A DNA stretch of 18,811 nucleotides from an archaeon (GCA_021806865.1 JAKAPU010000035.1:1-18811); one strand, 5' to 3'; counted from the first letter of the stretch, positions 1 through 6,968 are shown. Numbers and translations: made by a program. The notes: a model not told the origin generated them from the letters alone.

Positions 1-1064
1 TGATCAATACTCACTCCAAGAAAATCAAGGCCCTCACATATCATCGACCTGACTAGAGGAGAATTCTCTCCTATCCCGGCCGTGAAAACTAATGCATCCG
101 CACCTCCCAAGACAGCAGCACAGGCTCCTATGTACTTCCTAATCCTGTAGGCGAACATATCAATCGCGAGTTGGCATCTCTTATTCCCAGCATCCGCTTG
201 CTTGATGATTTCCCTCATGTCATTGCTGACACCAGAGATTCCAAGCAGACCACTCTTCGTGTTCAGAATGTTGTAAATCTCGTCAATAGAGAGATTTGCC
301 ACCTTTGACAGGTAGTATATCACTCCGGGGTCCACATCTCCACTTCTTGTCCCCATCATCAGTCCCTCGACGGGTGTGAGCCCCATACTCGTGTCAACAG
401 ACTTGCCGTCGGAGATCGCATCCACGGTGACGCCATTACCAAGGTGACAAACTATCGTCTTTAGCTCATTGAGAGGTCTTCCCAAGATTTCAGCTGCTCT
501 CTGCGAAACGTATCTACATGAAGTTCCGTGGAATCCATACTTCCTCACCTTGTACTTCTCATAAAGCTCGTAAGGTATAGGATAGAGGAACGCTTTTTCG
601 GGTAGCGTCTGGTGGAAGGATGTATCAAAGATCGCAACCTGCGGTACGGTCGGTAATAGCTTGCTCACAGCTTCAATACCGGCCAGGTTATGCGGATTAT
701 GGAGCGGTGCAAGCGGGATGCATTCTCTTATCTTATCGAGAACCTTTTCCGTAATAAGAGTCGAAGCGGTGAAAGCCTCGCCGCCGTGCACGACTCTGTG
801 CCCCACCGCAGAAATTTCAGACAGGTCCCGAATAACTCCGTGCTCGCGATCGGTCAAGTATTTGATGATAAGATCGAGCCCTGAGGCATGATCTGCTATT
901 GGAACTTCTCTCTCGATTTTGGCGGTTGCCGTTTCATTGTGAATGTAGGAACCAGATTCACCAATCTTTCCTACAATCCCCTGTGCCAAGACAATGTCTT
1001 TGTTCACGTCAACAAATTGATACTTGATTGACGAGCTACCACAATTGAGTACGAGAATTCGCAA
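1..1064 (-). CDS. ackA: Acetate kinase, C-terminus cut by window edge
   Basis: Acetate kinase interconverts acetyl phosphate + ADP and acetate + ATP, a cytosolic substrate-level phosphorylation step. About 354 residues are in the window; the family is near 400, so roughly 45 C-terminal residues lie beyond base 1. Visible motifs in order: the N-terminal ASKHA signature VLNCGSSSIK, GHRVVHGGE, APLHNP, AIFDTSFHQTLP, YGFHGTS, the phosphate/ATP loop HLGNGVTVDAISDGKS, VDTSMGLTPVEGLMMGTRSGD and the late VFTAGIGENS. The start is TTG at 1064: an in-frame TGA immediately precedes it and the conserved VLNCGSSS begins four codons later, so no upstream start exists. No clear Shine-Dalgarno or TATA box precedes it, so it may be cotranscribed with the gene ending at 1156, 91 bp upstream. 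Its usual partner Pta is at 3929-4945 on the other strand. Family assignment is secure; butyrate kinase fits less well. Confidence 0.95.
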   Translation of the reverse strand, partial: MRILVLNCGSSSIKYQFVDVNKDIVLAQGIVGKIGESGSYIHNETATAKIEREVPIADHASGLDLIIKYLTDREHGVIRDLSEISAVGHRVVHGGEAFTASTLITEKVLDKIRECIPLAPLHNPHNLAGIEAVSKLLPTVPQVAIFDTSFHQTLPEKAFLYPIPYELYEKYKVRKYGFHGTSCRYVSQRAAEILGRPLNELKTIVCHLGNGVTVDAISDGKSVDTSMGLTPVEGLMMGTRSGDVDPGVIYYLSKVANLSIDEIYNILNTKSGLLGISGVSNDMREIIKQADAGNKRCQLAIDMFAYRIRKYIGACAAVLGGADALVFTAGIGENSPLVRSMICEGLDFLGVSID

Positions 1065-1155
1065 TCAGGTTTCACTGCCGACGCAACGATCTACAGTAAC
1101 AAAATTACAGATTAATGGATAGTTCAGAGTGGCACTTTCGAAGAACACAAGTTCT

Positions 1156-1605
1156 TCAAACGCCAATGCTCGGCACTTCTTCTGGCATCGGAGTTTTTAA
1201 TTCGTAACAGTTCAAAGTCAAGGCGCCAGTGTCGGAGAAGAAATCTCCGTCGAACACGTCCACTCTGCTGTTGTAGGATCCATACTTCGTCGAGGCAGTT
1301 TCGTATGTTATGAAGCCCTTCAATTTCATCTTTCCGTTGATTGGAACAAGGCCGTACCCGCCTATTTTGACCGCTATTGTCTCGTTATCTTTCGTGGTAA
1401 TTACGCCAAGTGAATTGATAACTGAAATTCCATCGGGTCTTGTGAGTAGATAATCAGTGGTTTTCATTGATGCTGAAAAATCTCTTCCACTCACCGTCCA
1501 TTCCACAGACACATTCGATCTCGATCCCAGAGGGGTTTTGCCGACGTCCACCGAACCTATTGCCTTGCCACGCATGATCGTTCTTTCTTCTGACAAGATC
1601 ATCAC
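1156..1605 (-). CDS. DUF3237-like small protein
   Basis: A 149-residue protein of unknown function (GTG at 1605; ATG at 1602 gives 148). The pattern of a DY-LLTRPDGI stretch, then GVITTKDNETIAV, then a GFITYETAS segment, a YNSRVDVF stretch and a terminal beta strand LTLNCYEL resembles the DUF3237 beta-barrel family, which is also about 150 residues; this is by eye and could be wrong. There is no signal peptide or membrane segment. A TATA-like AAAATAAATAG at 1628-1638 lies about 27 nt upstream of the start, which implies a leaderless transcript beginning at the GTG/ATG pair. A later ATG at 1575 is possible but is not where the promoter points. It reads toward ackA, 91 bp away, and may share its transcript. 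Being real is likely; function is unknown. Confidence 0.7.
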   Translation of the reverse strand: MMILSEERTIMRGKAIGSVDVGKTPLGSRSNVSVEWTVSGRDFSASMKTTDYLLTRPDGISVINSLGVITTKDNETIAVKIGGYGLVPINGKMKLKGFITYETASTKYGSYNSRVDVFDGDFFSDTGALTLNCYELKTPMPEEVPSIGV

Positions 1606-1627
1606 GGATGTGAATTAGTATGCGATC

Positions 1628-1638
1628 CTATTTATTTT
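1628..1638 (-). promoter_or_regulatory. TATA-like box for the DUF3237-like gene
   Basis: The minus strand reads AAAATAAATAG, centred about 27 nt upstream of the GTG/ATG start at 1605/1602. This is the usual archaeal box-A to start spacing, so the message would be leaderless. It overlaps the end of the small ORF 1628-1798. Confidence 0.45.
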
Positions 1639-1798
1639 GGGAGATGTTTCTCAAATCTGATAACAATACAAATGCTCGGACAATCACTATTGACAAAGAA
1701 ATCAAAACAATTATCGGCAATACTAATTGCAGAACGCCTAGTGCACCTGTAATCGTCGCTGCCATAACAATCACGACATTATCAATGTTGAAGATCAT
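1628..1798 (-). CDS. Possible small hydrophobic membrane peptide
   Basis: A 56-codon minus-strand frame (ATG at 1798, TAG at 1628-1630). It encodes a short N-terminus (MIFNIDN), a long hydrophobic run of about 37 residues from roughly residue 8 to 45 with a glycine near residue 18 that could break it into two helices, and a polar tail ending SDLRNISQNK. That composition is typical of a real membrane peptide. It lies in the divergent gap between the DUF3237-like gene and the thiolase. The symmetric AT-rich box at 1805-1815 is only about 10 nt from this ATG, so if that box fires leftward the start would be the internal ATG at 1765 (45 residues). No Shine-Dalgarno is obvious. It could instead be an AT-rich intergenic region that is open by chance; I recognise no family. 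Confidence 0.4.
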   Translation of the reverse strand: MIFNIDNVVIVMAATITGALGVLQLVLPIIVLISLSIVIVRAFVLLSDLRNISQNK

Positions 1799-1806
1799 AG
1801 AGCCAT

Positions 1807-1815
1807 TTTTTATAA
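1807..1815 (+). promoter_or_regulatory. TATA box for the thiolase-DUF35-ACP-pta genes
   Basis: TTTTTATAA is a good match to archaeal box A. Transcription would begin near 1837, leaving about 11 nt before the ATG at 1848. Confidence 0.55.
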
Positions 1816-1847
1816 CTCGATTGTCCTAAGTTCGTTGGTTTTCTCAA

Positions 1848-3128
1848 ATGGGCAATCTTAGAGGAGCTGCATCTATAGTAGGTGTTGGCATGACTCGATT
1901 CGGAAATGTCCTGGAAACTCCGGAGATAAAGGACCAAAGTCTCCATGATCTCATGACAGAAGCCGCATACGAAGCGATGGATGACGCTGGTGTGAGTCCG
2001 AGAGACATCGACCTTTGTCTTTACTCTCACTATCAAGTCCCGACTAGCCATGTCAACGTTCCGTACAGAATTATGGATTGGATTGGAACCAAGTTCAAGA
2101 AGGCAATTTCATACAACACTGCGTGTTCCACGACGAATACAGGAGCAGGGCTTGCTGCGACCATGATAAACGGCGGAATGGCCGACAGAGTCTTGGTTGT
2201 CAGTGGAGAGATACTCAACAGCGGGGCAAAGTTCGACCCTACGGTCCGAGAACCGCTCGGTCCAGCGGATGTGTGGGAAGTCACGGACTACGGAGGAGAT
2301 CAAGAGTACTTTTACCAAAACTGGTACTCTGTCGGCATCCTCTACGGTGCCGCGCCAATTCTATCTTATGCAAAGAAGTATCACGTCCCGATGGACAAGA
2401 TGGAGGAATCCTTGATGTCAATCACCAAACATCTCAGAAGGTGCTCTTCGATGAACTCGAAGGCTTACCTTCAGGAGACACTCGAGGACGAAGCGCATGA
2501 TCGCGGCTTCAAGGACACGTCAGAATATTGGAGATCGAAGTACAATCCCTACATGGCTTACCCGGTGAGAGCGATGAACGCTCTTACGATAGCGGATGGA
2601 GCCTCCGCATACGTGGTAACAAAATCAGACATTGCAAGAAACCACACGGATGTTCCAATCGACATCCTCGGTTTTGATTGGAGGACTTTCTCCATGACCG
2701 ACTGGTATGGGGGCAGCGGAGAGGATCCTTCGAACTGGCCAGCAGTAAGAGAGACTTTCAGAAACGCCTACCGGATGGCAGATGTCGAGCCTAGCGACAT
2801 TGATTACTTGCACATCCACGACTGCATGCACAGCGAGTACTTCACCACAGCCGAATTCTCTGGTTACTTCAAGAGAGGAGAAGCCTGGAAAGCGTACAGC
2901 GAGGGAAGGATCGACTTTGACGGTGACAAGCCAGTCAACTGCTCCGGAGGTCGCCACGGAGTTGGGCACGCATTCGCAGCATCAGGAGGCGCAGATCTCT
3001 ACGACATTGTGAAGCAGATGCAAGGAAAAGCCGGAAGGAGGCAGATCAAGCCAGAGCCAGAGCGAGTGGCTTGGCACAACACGGGATACGGTCAGCATGC
3101 TTCTGTTACAATTCTTGGGAGGAGGTGA
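1848..3128 (+). CDS. Divergent SCP-x/archaeal-type thiolase
   Basis: A 426-residue thiolase-fold protein with two alpha-beta-alpha halves. The N-terminal strand is ASIVGVGMTRFG; the probable nucleophile is Cys93 in YNTACSTTN; His324 lies in LHIHDCMHSEYF; the glycine-rich GGRHGVGH carries His374; the C-terminal motif is WHNTGYG. This is the archaeal/SCP-x type that forms or cleaves carbon-carbon bonds between acyl thioesters and usually acts with a DUF35 partner, which follows 9 bp downstream. Several active-site segments are altered: the usual NPSGG is NCSGG, GHPLGATG is GHAFAASG, and HDCFTIAE is stretched to HDCMHSEYFTTAE. The substrate is therefore open: acetoacetyl-CoA thiolase, a longer-chain or ACP-linked ketothiolase, or a PhlC-like acyltransferase. 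HMG-CoA synthase, the common mevalonate neighbour, is absent here. The ATG at 1848 gives the expected N-terminus and lies behind a TATA box. Confidence 0.88.
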   Translation: MGNLRGAASIVGVGMTRFGNVLETPEIKDQSLHDLMTEAAYEAMDDAGVSPRDIDLCLYSHYQVPTSHVNVPYRIMDWIGTKFKKAISYNTACSTTNTGAGLAATMINGGMADRVLVVSGEILNSGAKFDPTVREPLGPADVWEVTDYGGDQEYFYQNWYSVGILYGAAPILSYAKKYHVPMDKMEESLMSITKHLRRCSSMNSKAYLQETLEDEAHDRGFKDTSEYWRSKYNPYMAYPVRAMNALTIADGASAYVVTKSDIARNHTDVPIDILGFDWRTFSMTDWYGGSGEDPSNWPAVRETFRNAYRMADVEPSDIDYLHIHDCMHSEYFTTAEFSGYFKRGEAWKAYSEGRIDFDGDKPVNCSGGRHGVGHAFAASGGADLYDIVKQMQGKAGRRQIKPEPERVAWHNTGYGQHASVTILGRR

Positions 3129-3137
3129 GTTGAGAGA

Positions 3138-3581
3138 ATGCAAATCATCGAAAAAAGAAAGGCAGAAGTGACAACTAAGCACCAAACTCGGGTCCTCAAG
3201 AAATTCTGGGACTCTCTCAAGCAGGGCAAGATAACTGCGCTGCAGTGTTCCAAATGTGGCACGTACATGTTCCCTCCGGTTCCAACCTGCAGAGAGTGCC
3301 TAAGCAGAGACCTACAATGGGTGGAGCTAAGCGGTGAGGGAGAGCTGCTTTACTTTACATCTTCACCGATGCCGGCAAAGCCGTTCCTAGAGTTCGCTCC
3401 ATACGCGTACGGCGGAGTGAGGTTCAAGGAAGGCCCGATATTCCTTACGAGGATAGATGGCGTCGACATCTCCAGCACCGAGAAGATGCTGAAAGAGTTC
3501 GAAAGGCTCCCTCTTCCTGTCAAGGCAGAGATAAAGCCAGTGAAAGGTTTGAACACGATAACTTTCAAAGTGGTGCGGTAG
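3138..3581 (+). CDS. DUF35 zinc-ribbon/OB-fold thiolase partner
   Basis: A 147-residue DUF35 protein. After a basic helical N-terminus it has a rubredoxin-like zinc ribbon with Cys37, Cys40, Cys51 and Cys54, followed by a beta-rich OB-type domain (WVELSGEGELLYFTS to the C-terminus). In archaea DUF35 proteins bind SCP-x-type thiolases and, in the mevalonate pathway, bridge thiolase and HMG-CoA synthase and hold the CoA pantetheine arm. Here the only partner is the thiolase ending 9 bp upstream, and the next gene encodes an ACP, so it could seat an ACP-bound pantetheine instead; that is inference. The AGGAGGTGA at the 3' end of the thiolase is a strong Shine-Dalgarno for ATG 3138 and suggests translational coupling. 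Confidence 0.9.
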   Translation: MQIIEKRKAEVTTKHQTRVLKKFWDSLKQGKITALQCSKCGTYMFPPVPTCRECLSRDLQWVELSGEGELLYFTSSPMPAKPFLEFAPYAYGGVRFKEGPIFLTRIDGVDISSTEKMLKEFERLPLPVKAEIKPVKGLNTITFKVVR

Positions 3582-3606
3582 AGACGCCGGCCCCTTCTTA
3601 CGCATC

Positions 3607-3634
3607 GTCTGCCTCGGTGTCAGAGGCAGACACC
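3607..3634 (+). repeat. Two overlapping inverted repeats over the ACP start codon
   Basis: GTCTGCCTC (3607-3615) and GAGGCAGAC (3623-3631) form a perfect 9-bp stem with a 7-nt loop. The GTG start codon of the ACP gene (3617-3619) lies in that loop. A second perfect pair, GGTGTC (3616-3621) and GACACC (3629-3634), shares bases with the first, so only one hairpin can form at a time. This may tune ACP translation; it could also be chance. Confidence 0.45.
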
Positions 3635-3907
3635 GAACGTAAGGTCAAGGAAATCGTAGCCGAAGTATTTCACAGAAACACGAGCGAACTTACCAGCAGT
3701 ACCGACTTTGTCAAAGACCTTCACGCAAAATCAGCAAACATGATTGAATTGATTGCTCTGCTTGAGGATGCCTTTAGTATCGAGATACCTTTCGCGCAGG
3801 TCATCAATAACAGTACAATCGGCTCGGCAACAGAGTACGTAACGAGAAAACTTTCTCAAAAGAGAGAGACAAAAGAGAAGGTGGAAGGAAGGGTTCGTTC
3901 ACCATAG
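3617..3907 (+). CDS. Acyl carrier protein with a variant Ser site
   Basis: A 96-residue ACP-like protein. Order: helix 1 with VKEIVAEVF, loop, then the phosphopantetheine region FVKDLHAKSANMIELIALLEDAF, quoted here only as a map of residues 31-53, then IEIP and a charged C-terminal tail. Ser39 is the expected carrier of 4'-phosphopantetheine. The classic DSL triad around it is K38-S39-A40, so the Asp and Leu are replaced. Carrier proteins shuttle acyl groups for fatty acid or polyketide chemistry and are uncommon in archaea. The neighbours suggest the cargo: thiolase and DUF35 upstream, Pta 21 bp downstream and AcpS to activate it. Start is GTG at 3617, the only start candidate after the DUF35 stop that keeps helix 1; no Shine-Dalgarno is visible and a hairpin covers it. 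Confidence 0.85.
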   Translation: MSEADTERKVKEIVAEVFHRNTSELTSSTDFVKDLHAKSANMIELIALLEDAFSIEIPFAQVINNSTIGSATEYVTRKLSQKRETKEKVEGRVRSP

Positions 3908-3928
3908 TCGTAGTTGGTTAGATGTTCA

Positions 3929-4945
3929 ATGAGCGCTTCAATCATTGATGAATTCAAACAAAATGCTCGAGCACACCCTCAGCGTGTCGCTCTACCCGAA
4001 TCGGAAGACGCTCGGATCCTCAAAGCAGCGAGTGTGGTTTCTAAGGAGAGCATCGCAATACCAATTCTCATAGGAAAACAAGCAGTAATCAATGCTTTTG
4101 CAGATGCTCTTCACGTAGACCTTCAAGGAGTTGAAGTGATCGACCCTGAATCATTCTCAAAATTCGAAGAATACGTTGATCTCTACTCCAAGCGGAAGAA
4201 CGCTTCCACTAGAATCGCGCGAGCGCTACTGAAAAAGCCTCTGAACTTCGGATACATGATGACCGTGACTGGAGACGCGGCAGCCGTGATAGCAGGGGCC
4301 TTCCACACTTCTGCAGAGGTAATCGCTGCAGCGGATCTCGTCGTTGGTCTCTCTCCCGGAATTTCGATTCCTTCGAGTTTCTTTTTGATGGTAACACCAG
4401 GGTCAAGCTATGGTGAGAAAGGAGCACTCATTTTTGCCGATGCCTCGGTTAACCCAAACCCTGAACCAGAGTGCATGGCAGACATTGCGGCCGCAAGCGC
4501 AATGAGTGCTCGCACCATGCTTGGATGGGAACCAAGAATCGCGATGCTGTCATTCTCAACGAAGGGAAGCGCAGCCCACCCACTCGTTGACAAGGTGATC
4601 GCGGCGACAAGAATTGCTAGAGAGAAATTTCCTGACTTGATGATAGATGGCGAGCTACAGGCGGATGCGGCTCTAGTCCCGGAAGTTGCAAGGAGAAAAT
4701 TAACCGAACCAAGCCAGGTGGCAGGAAGAGCAAACGTCCTAATTTTTCCGGACTTGAATTCTGGAAATATCGCTTACAAGCTTGTCGAAAGGCTCGCCGG
4801 TGCGCACGCCTATGGACCAATCCTTCAGGGCTATTCGCGACCGATAAGCGACCTCTCTCGAGGAGCTAGTGTCGACGATATAGTCGGAACCATCGCGATG
4901 CTTTCTGTGCAGGCCCAAAGGTGGGCGCCACAGATCTCAGCCTAG
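3929..4945 (+). CDS. pta: Phosphate acetyltransferase, short single-domain type
   Basis: Pta transfers the acyl group of acetyl-CoA to phosphate, giving acetyl phosphate for acetate kinase. The 338-residue protein matches the short single-domain form (about 330). Motifs include RVALPESEDARILKAA near the N-terminus, GAFHTSAEVI, SSFFLM, FADASVNPNPEPE, MLSFSTKGSAAHP, IDGELQADAALVPEVA, ANVLIFPDLNSGNIAYKL and DLSRGASVDDIV. ATG 3929 is preferred; an in-frame TTG at 3914 would add five residues. It sits 21 bp after the ACP gene. Related acyltransferases such as PlsX accept acyl-ACP, so an ACP-linked substrate is conceivable, but the conserved motifs argue for ordinary Pta chemistry. The butyryl homologue Ptb is less likely. 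Confidence 0.95.
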   Translation: MSASIIDEFKQNARAHPQRVALPESEDARILKAASVVSKESIAIPILIGKQAVINAFADALHVDLQGVEVIDPESFSKFEEYVDLYSKRKNASTRIARALLKKPLNFGYMMTVTGDAAAVIAGAFHTSAEVIAAADLVVGLSPGISIPSSFFLMVTPGSSYGEKGALIFADASVNPNPEPECMADIAAASAMSARTMLGWEPRIAMLSFSTKGSAAHPLVDKVIAATRIAREKFPDLMIDGELQADAALVPEVARRKLTEPSQVAGRANVLIFPDLNSGNIAYKLVERLAGAHAYGPILQGYSRPISDLSRGASVDDIVGTIAMLSVQAQRWAPQISA

Positions 4946-5012
4946 CCTGGATCAGAATCTCACAATCGAAAACGTTGCAGCAGTGCGGTGAAGAGCGCCT
5001 AACACAGAATCA

Positions 5013-5387
5013 TCATTCCAAAACGCAGAAGGCAACCGCGTATTCGGAATCATACGAAAGACTCAGGAAGACCTCCTCCACGCCTTTTCTTCTAGCCAGC
5101 TTTTCAATGCCTCCTCCAAGCTCTACGATGGGGGCGCCAAGTCGATTTCGCTTTATCTCGATGTCTGTTCCCTTCCCTGCCGCCCAACCCACGCCGAACG
5201 CTTTCAGGATACTCTCTTTAGCAGCAAAGAGAGTTGCGTAATATTCTGCCTTGCCTCCCTTCCTCTTAGAGGATCGAGAGATCTCACCTTCCGTGAATAA
5301 TTTGTTGAGAAACTTCTCGCCACTCGTATCCATGATGTCGGCTATGCGTTTGATCTCCACCAGATCTACGCCTATGCCCTTAACCAT
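5013..5387 (-). CDS. acpS: Holo-[acyl-carrier-protein] synthase
   Basis: AcpS moves 4'-phosphopantetheine from CoA to the serine of apo-ACP. The 124-residue protein has the family length. GIGVDLVEIKRI carries the metal ligand Asp8, and FAAKESILKAFGVG carries Glu58 and the lysine that define the family. The C-terminal LSLSYDSEYAVAF corresponds to the usual SISHD segment with His replaced by Tyr. ATG 5387 places the first conserved strand right at the N-terminus; upstream in-frame starts up to 5438 add an unlikely basic extension. An AT-rich box at 5404-5418 is about 25 nt upstream, which fits a leaderless message. It converges on pta and is 1.1 kb from the ACP gene, its obvious substrate. Confidence 0.9.
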   Translation of the reverse strand: MVKGIGVDLVEIKRIADIMDTSGEKFLNKLFTEGEISRSSKRKGGKAEYYATLFAAKESILKAFGVGWAAGKGTDIEIKRNRLGAPIVELGGGIEKLARRKGVEEVFLSLSYDSEYAVAFCVLE

Positions 5388-5403
5388 GTGCCTAATACGG
5401 AGT

Positions 5404-5418
5404 TTATTCTTACTTATC
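5404..5418 (-). promoter_or_regulatory. AT-rich TATA-like region for acpS
   Basis: The minus strand reads GATAAGTAAGAATAA, centred roughly 24 nt upstream of ATG 5387. This would give a leaderless or nearly leaderless acpS message. Confidence 0.35.
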
Positions 5419-5485
5419 GGTTGCGAGCGGTAATACACTTGAACTCAAAACATGGAATGAAAGCAATTGACAGTCTAAGCAATCA

Positions 5486-5493
5486 GATAAAAT
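5486..5493 (+). promoter_or_regulatory. TATA-like box before the 202-residue protein
   Basis: GATAAAAT is centred about 25 nt upstream of the GTG at 5515, which is consistent with a leaderless transcript and supports that start. Confidence 0.45.
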
Positions 5494-5514
5494 CTCAAAG
5501 AAGATTTCAGGTAA

Positions 5515-6123
5515 GTGGCCGATGTCTGTTTCAGATTTTCGCTCAGCAATGTCAAAGTCGTCAGAGTAAGCGTCGAAAAGAAATCAAAGACGGGAGTCTT
5601 TGGGAGCGATTTTGTTTCAGGCGGTCTGAAGGATTTCCCCGTTGTCTATGAGGATGGATATTGGATTGTGGTAAAGTCTGAGTTGTCTCCATCTAACGTC
5701 GAAGATGCAATTCGAGAAGCCATCCTAGTGGAATTAGGTTCGAAACCATCAATCTACCTAGAGACTAAAGAGTCCTACCTAATTGTTGCATCGTGGAAGG
5801 GTTCGACTATTGAAGAGCAAGACCTGTTCAAACGAATCGGTCAAAAGATAATGTCGACCAATCTGATATTGGACGAAAGTCGTCTCGCTGCAATGAAGAA
5901 GCGACAGAAGTTGGGCGAATTTGAGCATGATGCGCTGGTCGTAGTTAGAGAAGGAAACGCGCTACGTCTCTGGGAAAAATATGGAAGAACTATAGAGGAG
6001 TTAGAGAAACTAGGATCCGTCAGACGAAAGAAAACTGGTGGTCGGCTTAATCGCTCGGAGAAGTTCGAGCTGACGCCAGAGGGATATGATGCAATGGAAA
6101 AGAGCAAGCGAAGTAGATGGTAG
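5515..6123 (+). CDS. Unknown soluble protein, 202 residues
   Basis: I do not recognise this protein. The first 70 residues are beta-rich with VYEDGYWIVVKSEL, the middle (about 70-130) alternates helices and strands, and the C-terminal 60 residues look like a small helix-turn-helix or winged-helix unit (ALRLWEKYGRTIEELEKLG, then a basic RRKKTGGRLNRSEKF and FELTPEGYDAM), similar in style to archaeal DNA-binding domains. No signal peptide or membrane span is seen. It is flanked by acpS (divergent) and the 3' end of etfB (convergent, 29 bp gap). GTG 5515 is chosen because it is positioned 25 nt after a TATA-like box. A transcription-regulator role for the neighbouring operons is possible but unproven. 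Confidence 0.75.
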   Translation: MADVCFRFSLSNVKVVRVSVEKKSKTGVFGSDFVSGGLKDFPVVYEDGYWIVVKSELSPSNVEDAIREAILVELGSKPSIYLETKESYLIVASWKGSTIEEQDLFKRIGQKIMSTNLILDESRLAAMKKRQKLGEFEHDALVVVREGNALRLWEKYGRTIEELEKLGSVRRKKTGGRLNRSEKFELTPEGYDAMEKSKRSRW

Positions 6124-6152
6124 GACTTCGTTTTTCAATCATCGTCTTTTTG

Positions 6153-6944
6153 TTAGCCAATGCCAGTCGTTTCCTTGATTATCTCGACAAGCTTGTGTGC
6201 TATCTCTTGCGAGCTCCCGGTGAGAAACTCTCCTCTTCGAGACGGTGTTGGAAGGCTCTTTGTTTCCTTCACGATTGTGTAGGAGCCTTGCGCCCCCACT
6301 TCACTTGCATTGAGCTGCAGGTCTTCTAGATTCCAAGTTGTGAGCTTGAATTCTCTCTCCACCCATCTCTTTCTTCTAAAATCTGGAAATCTTGGAGAGT
6401 TGCATCCTAGCTCAACGCTTATCAGCACAGGTAGTGCAGTCTCTATCATTTCGTAGCCTCCCGTGATCACTCTTCTGGCGACTATCTTTGAATCTTCTAT
6501 CTTGACATCGTTCGCGTAAGTGATTTGCGGAATGCCCAGCCACTCTGCAATGCTGGATGGTACTTGCTCCGTGCTTCCATCGGACGAAGCTTCTCCGCAA
6601 AAAACCAAGTCAAACGCTCCGGTCTTCTTAATGCCTTGGGCAAGAACTCTCGAAGTCGCAAAAGTATCTGCTGCCGCAAAGCTCCTATCAGTCAAAAGTA
6701 TCGCATCATCGGCTCCCATCGCGACTGCAAGCTTGAGGTATGGTTCGAACGACGGCGGCCCCATCGAGATCACCGTGATCGTTCCTCCATGCTTTTCTTT
6801 GAGACTAAGCGCAGCTTCGAGAGCGTTTTTGTCCGCCTCGTTGATCTCGTTTTCTACGCCTTCCCGAATTATCGTTTTCTTTTGCTCGTTGAATTTGATC
6901 TGGTCGACCTTCGGTGTTATCTTCAAGCAGACAAGTTGTTTCAT
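6153..6944 (-). CDS. etfB: Electron transfer flavoprotein, beta subunit
   Basis: EtfB (263 residues) pairs with EtfA to form a soluble heterodimeric flavoprotein that carries electrons between dehydrogenases and other redox proteins. Seen: N-terminal MKQLVCLKITPKVDQI, an NEADKNALEAALSLKEKHGG segment (beta-subunit AMP/FAD domain), VISMGPP, AVAMGADDAILLTDRSF, and the family DGSTEQVPSSIAEWLGIP stretch. Length is normal. It is the last gene of the kor-hdr-etf operon, 24 bp after etfA. Whether this ETF is a bifurcating type cannot be settled by eye; the HdrA/HdrD neighbours make a bifurcation-like role plausible. Confidence 0.93.
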   Translation of the reverse strand: MKQLVCLKITPKVDQIKFNEQKKTIIREGVENEINEADKNALEAALSLKEKHGGTITVISMGPPSFEPYLKLAVAMGADDAILLTDRSFAAADTFATSRVLAQGIKKTGAFDLVFCGEASSDGSTEQVPSSIAEWLGIPQITYANDVKIEDSKIVARRVITGGYEMIETALPVLISVELGCNSPRFPDFRRKRWVEREFKLTTWNLEDLQLNASEVGAQGSYTIVKETKSLPTPSRRGEFLTGSSQEIAHKLVEIIKETTGIG

Positions 6945-6968
6945 TTCTTTCTCATAGCTCCCATCGAA

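Noticed and set aside
1620..1829. Plus-strand 69-codon frame before the thiolase
   Set aside because: It ends in the promoter, contains no family motif, and the opposite strand gives a more protein-like hydrophobic product.
2033..2500. Long open frames on both strands inside the thiolase gene
   Set aside because: Their products lack family motifs and they lie wholly within a well-supported thiolase; they are antisense or frame-shifted shadows.
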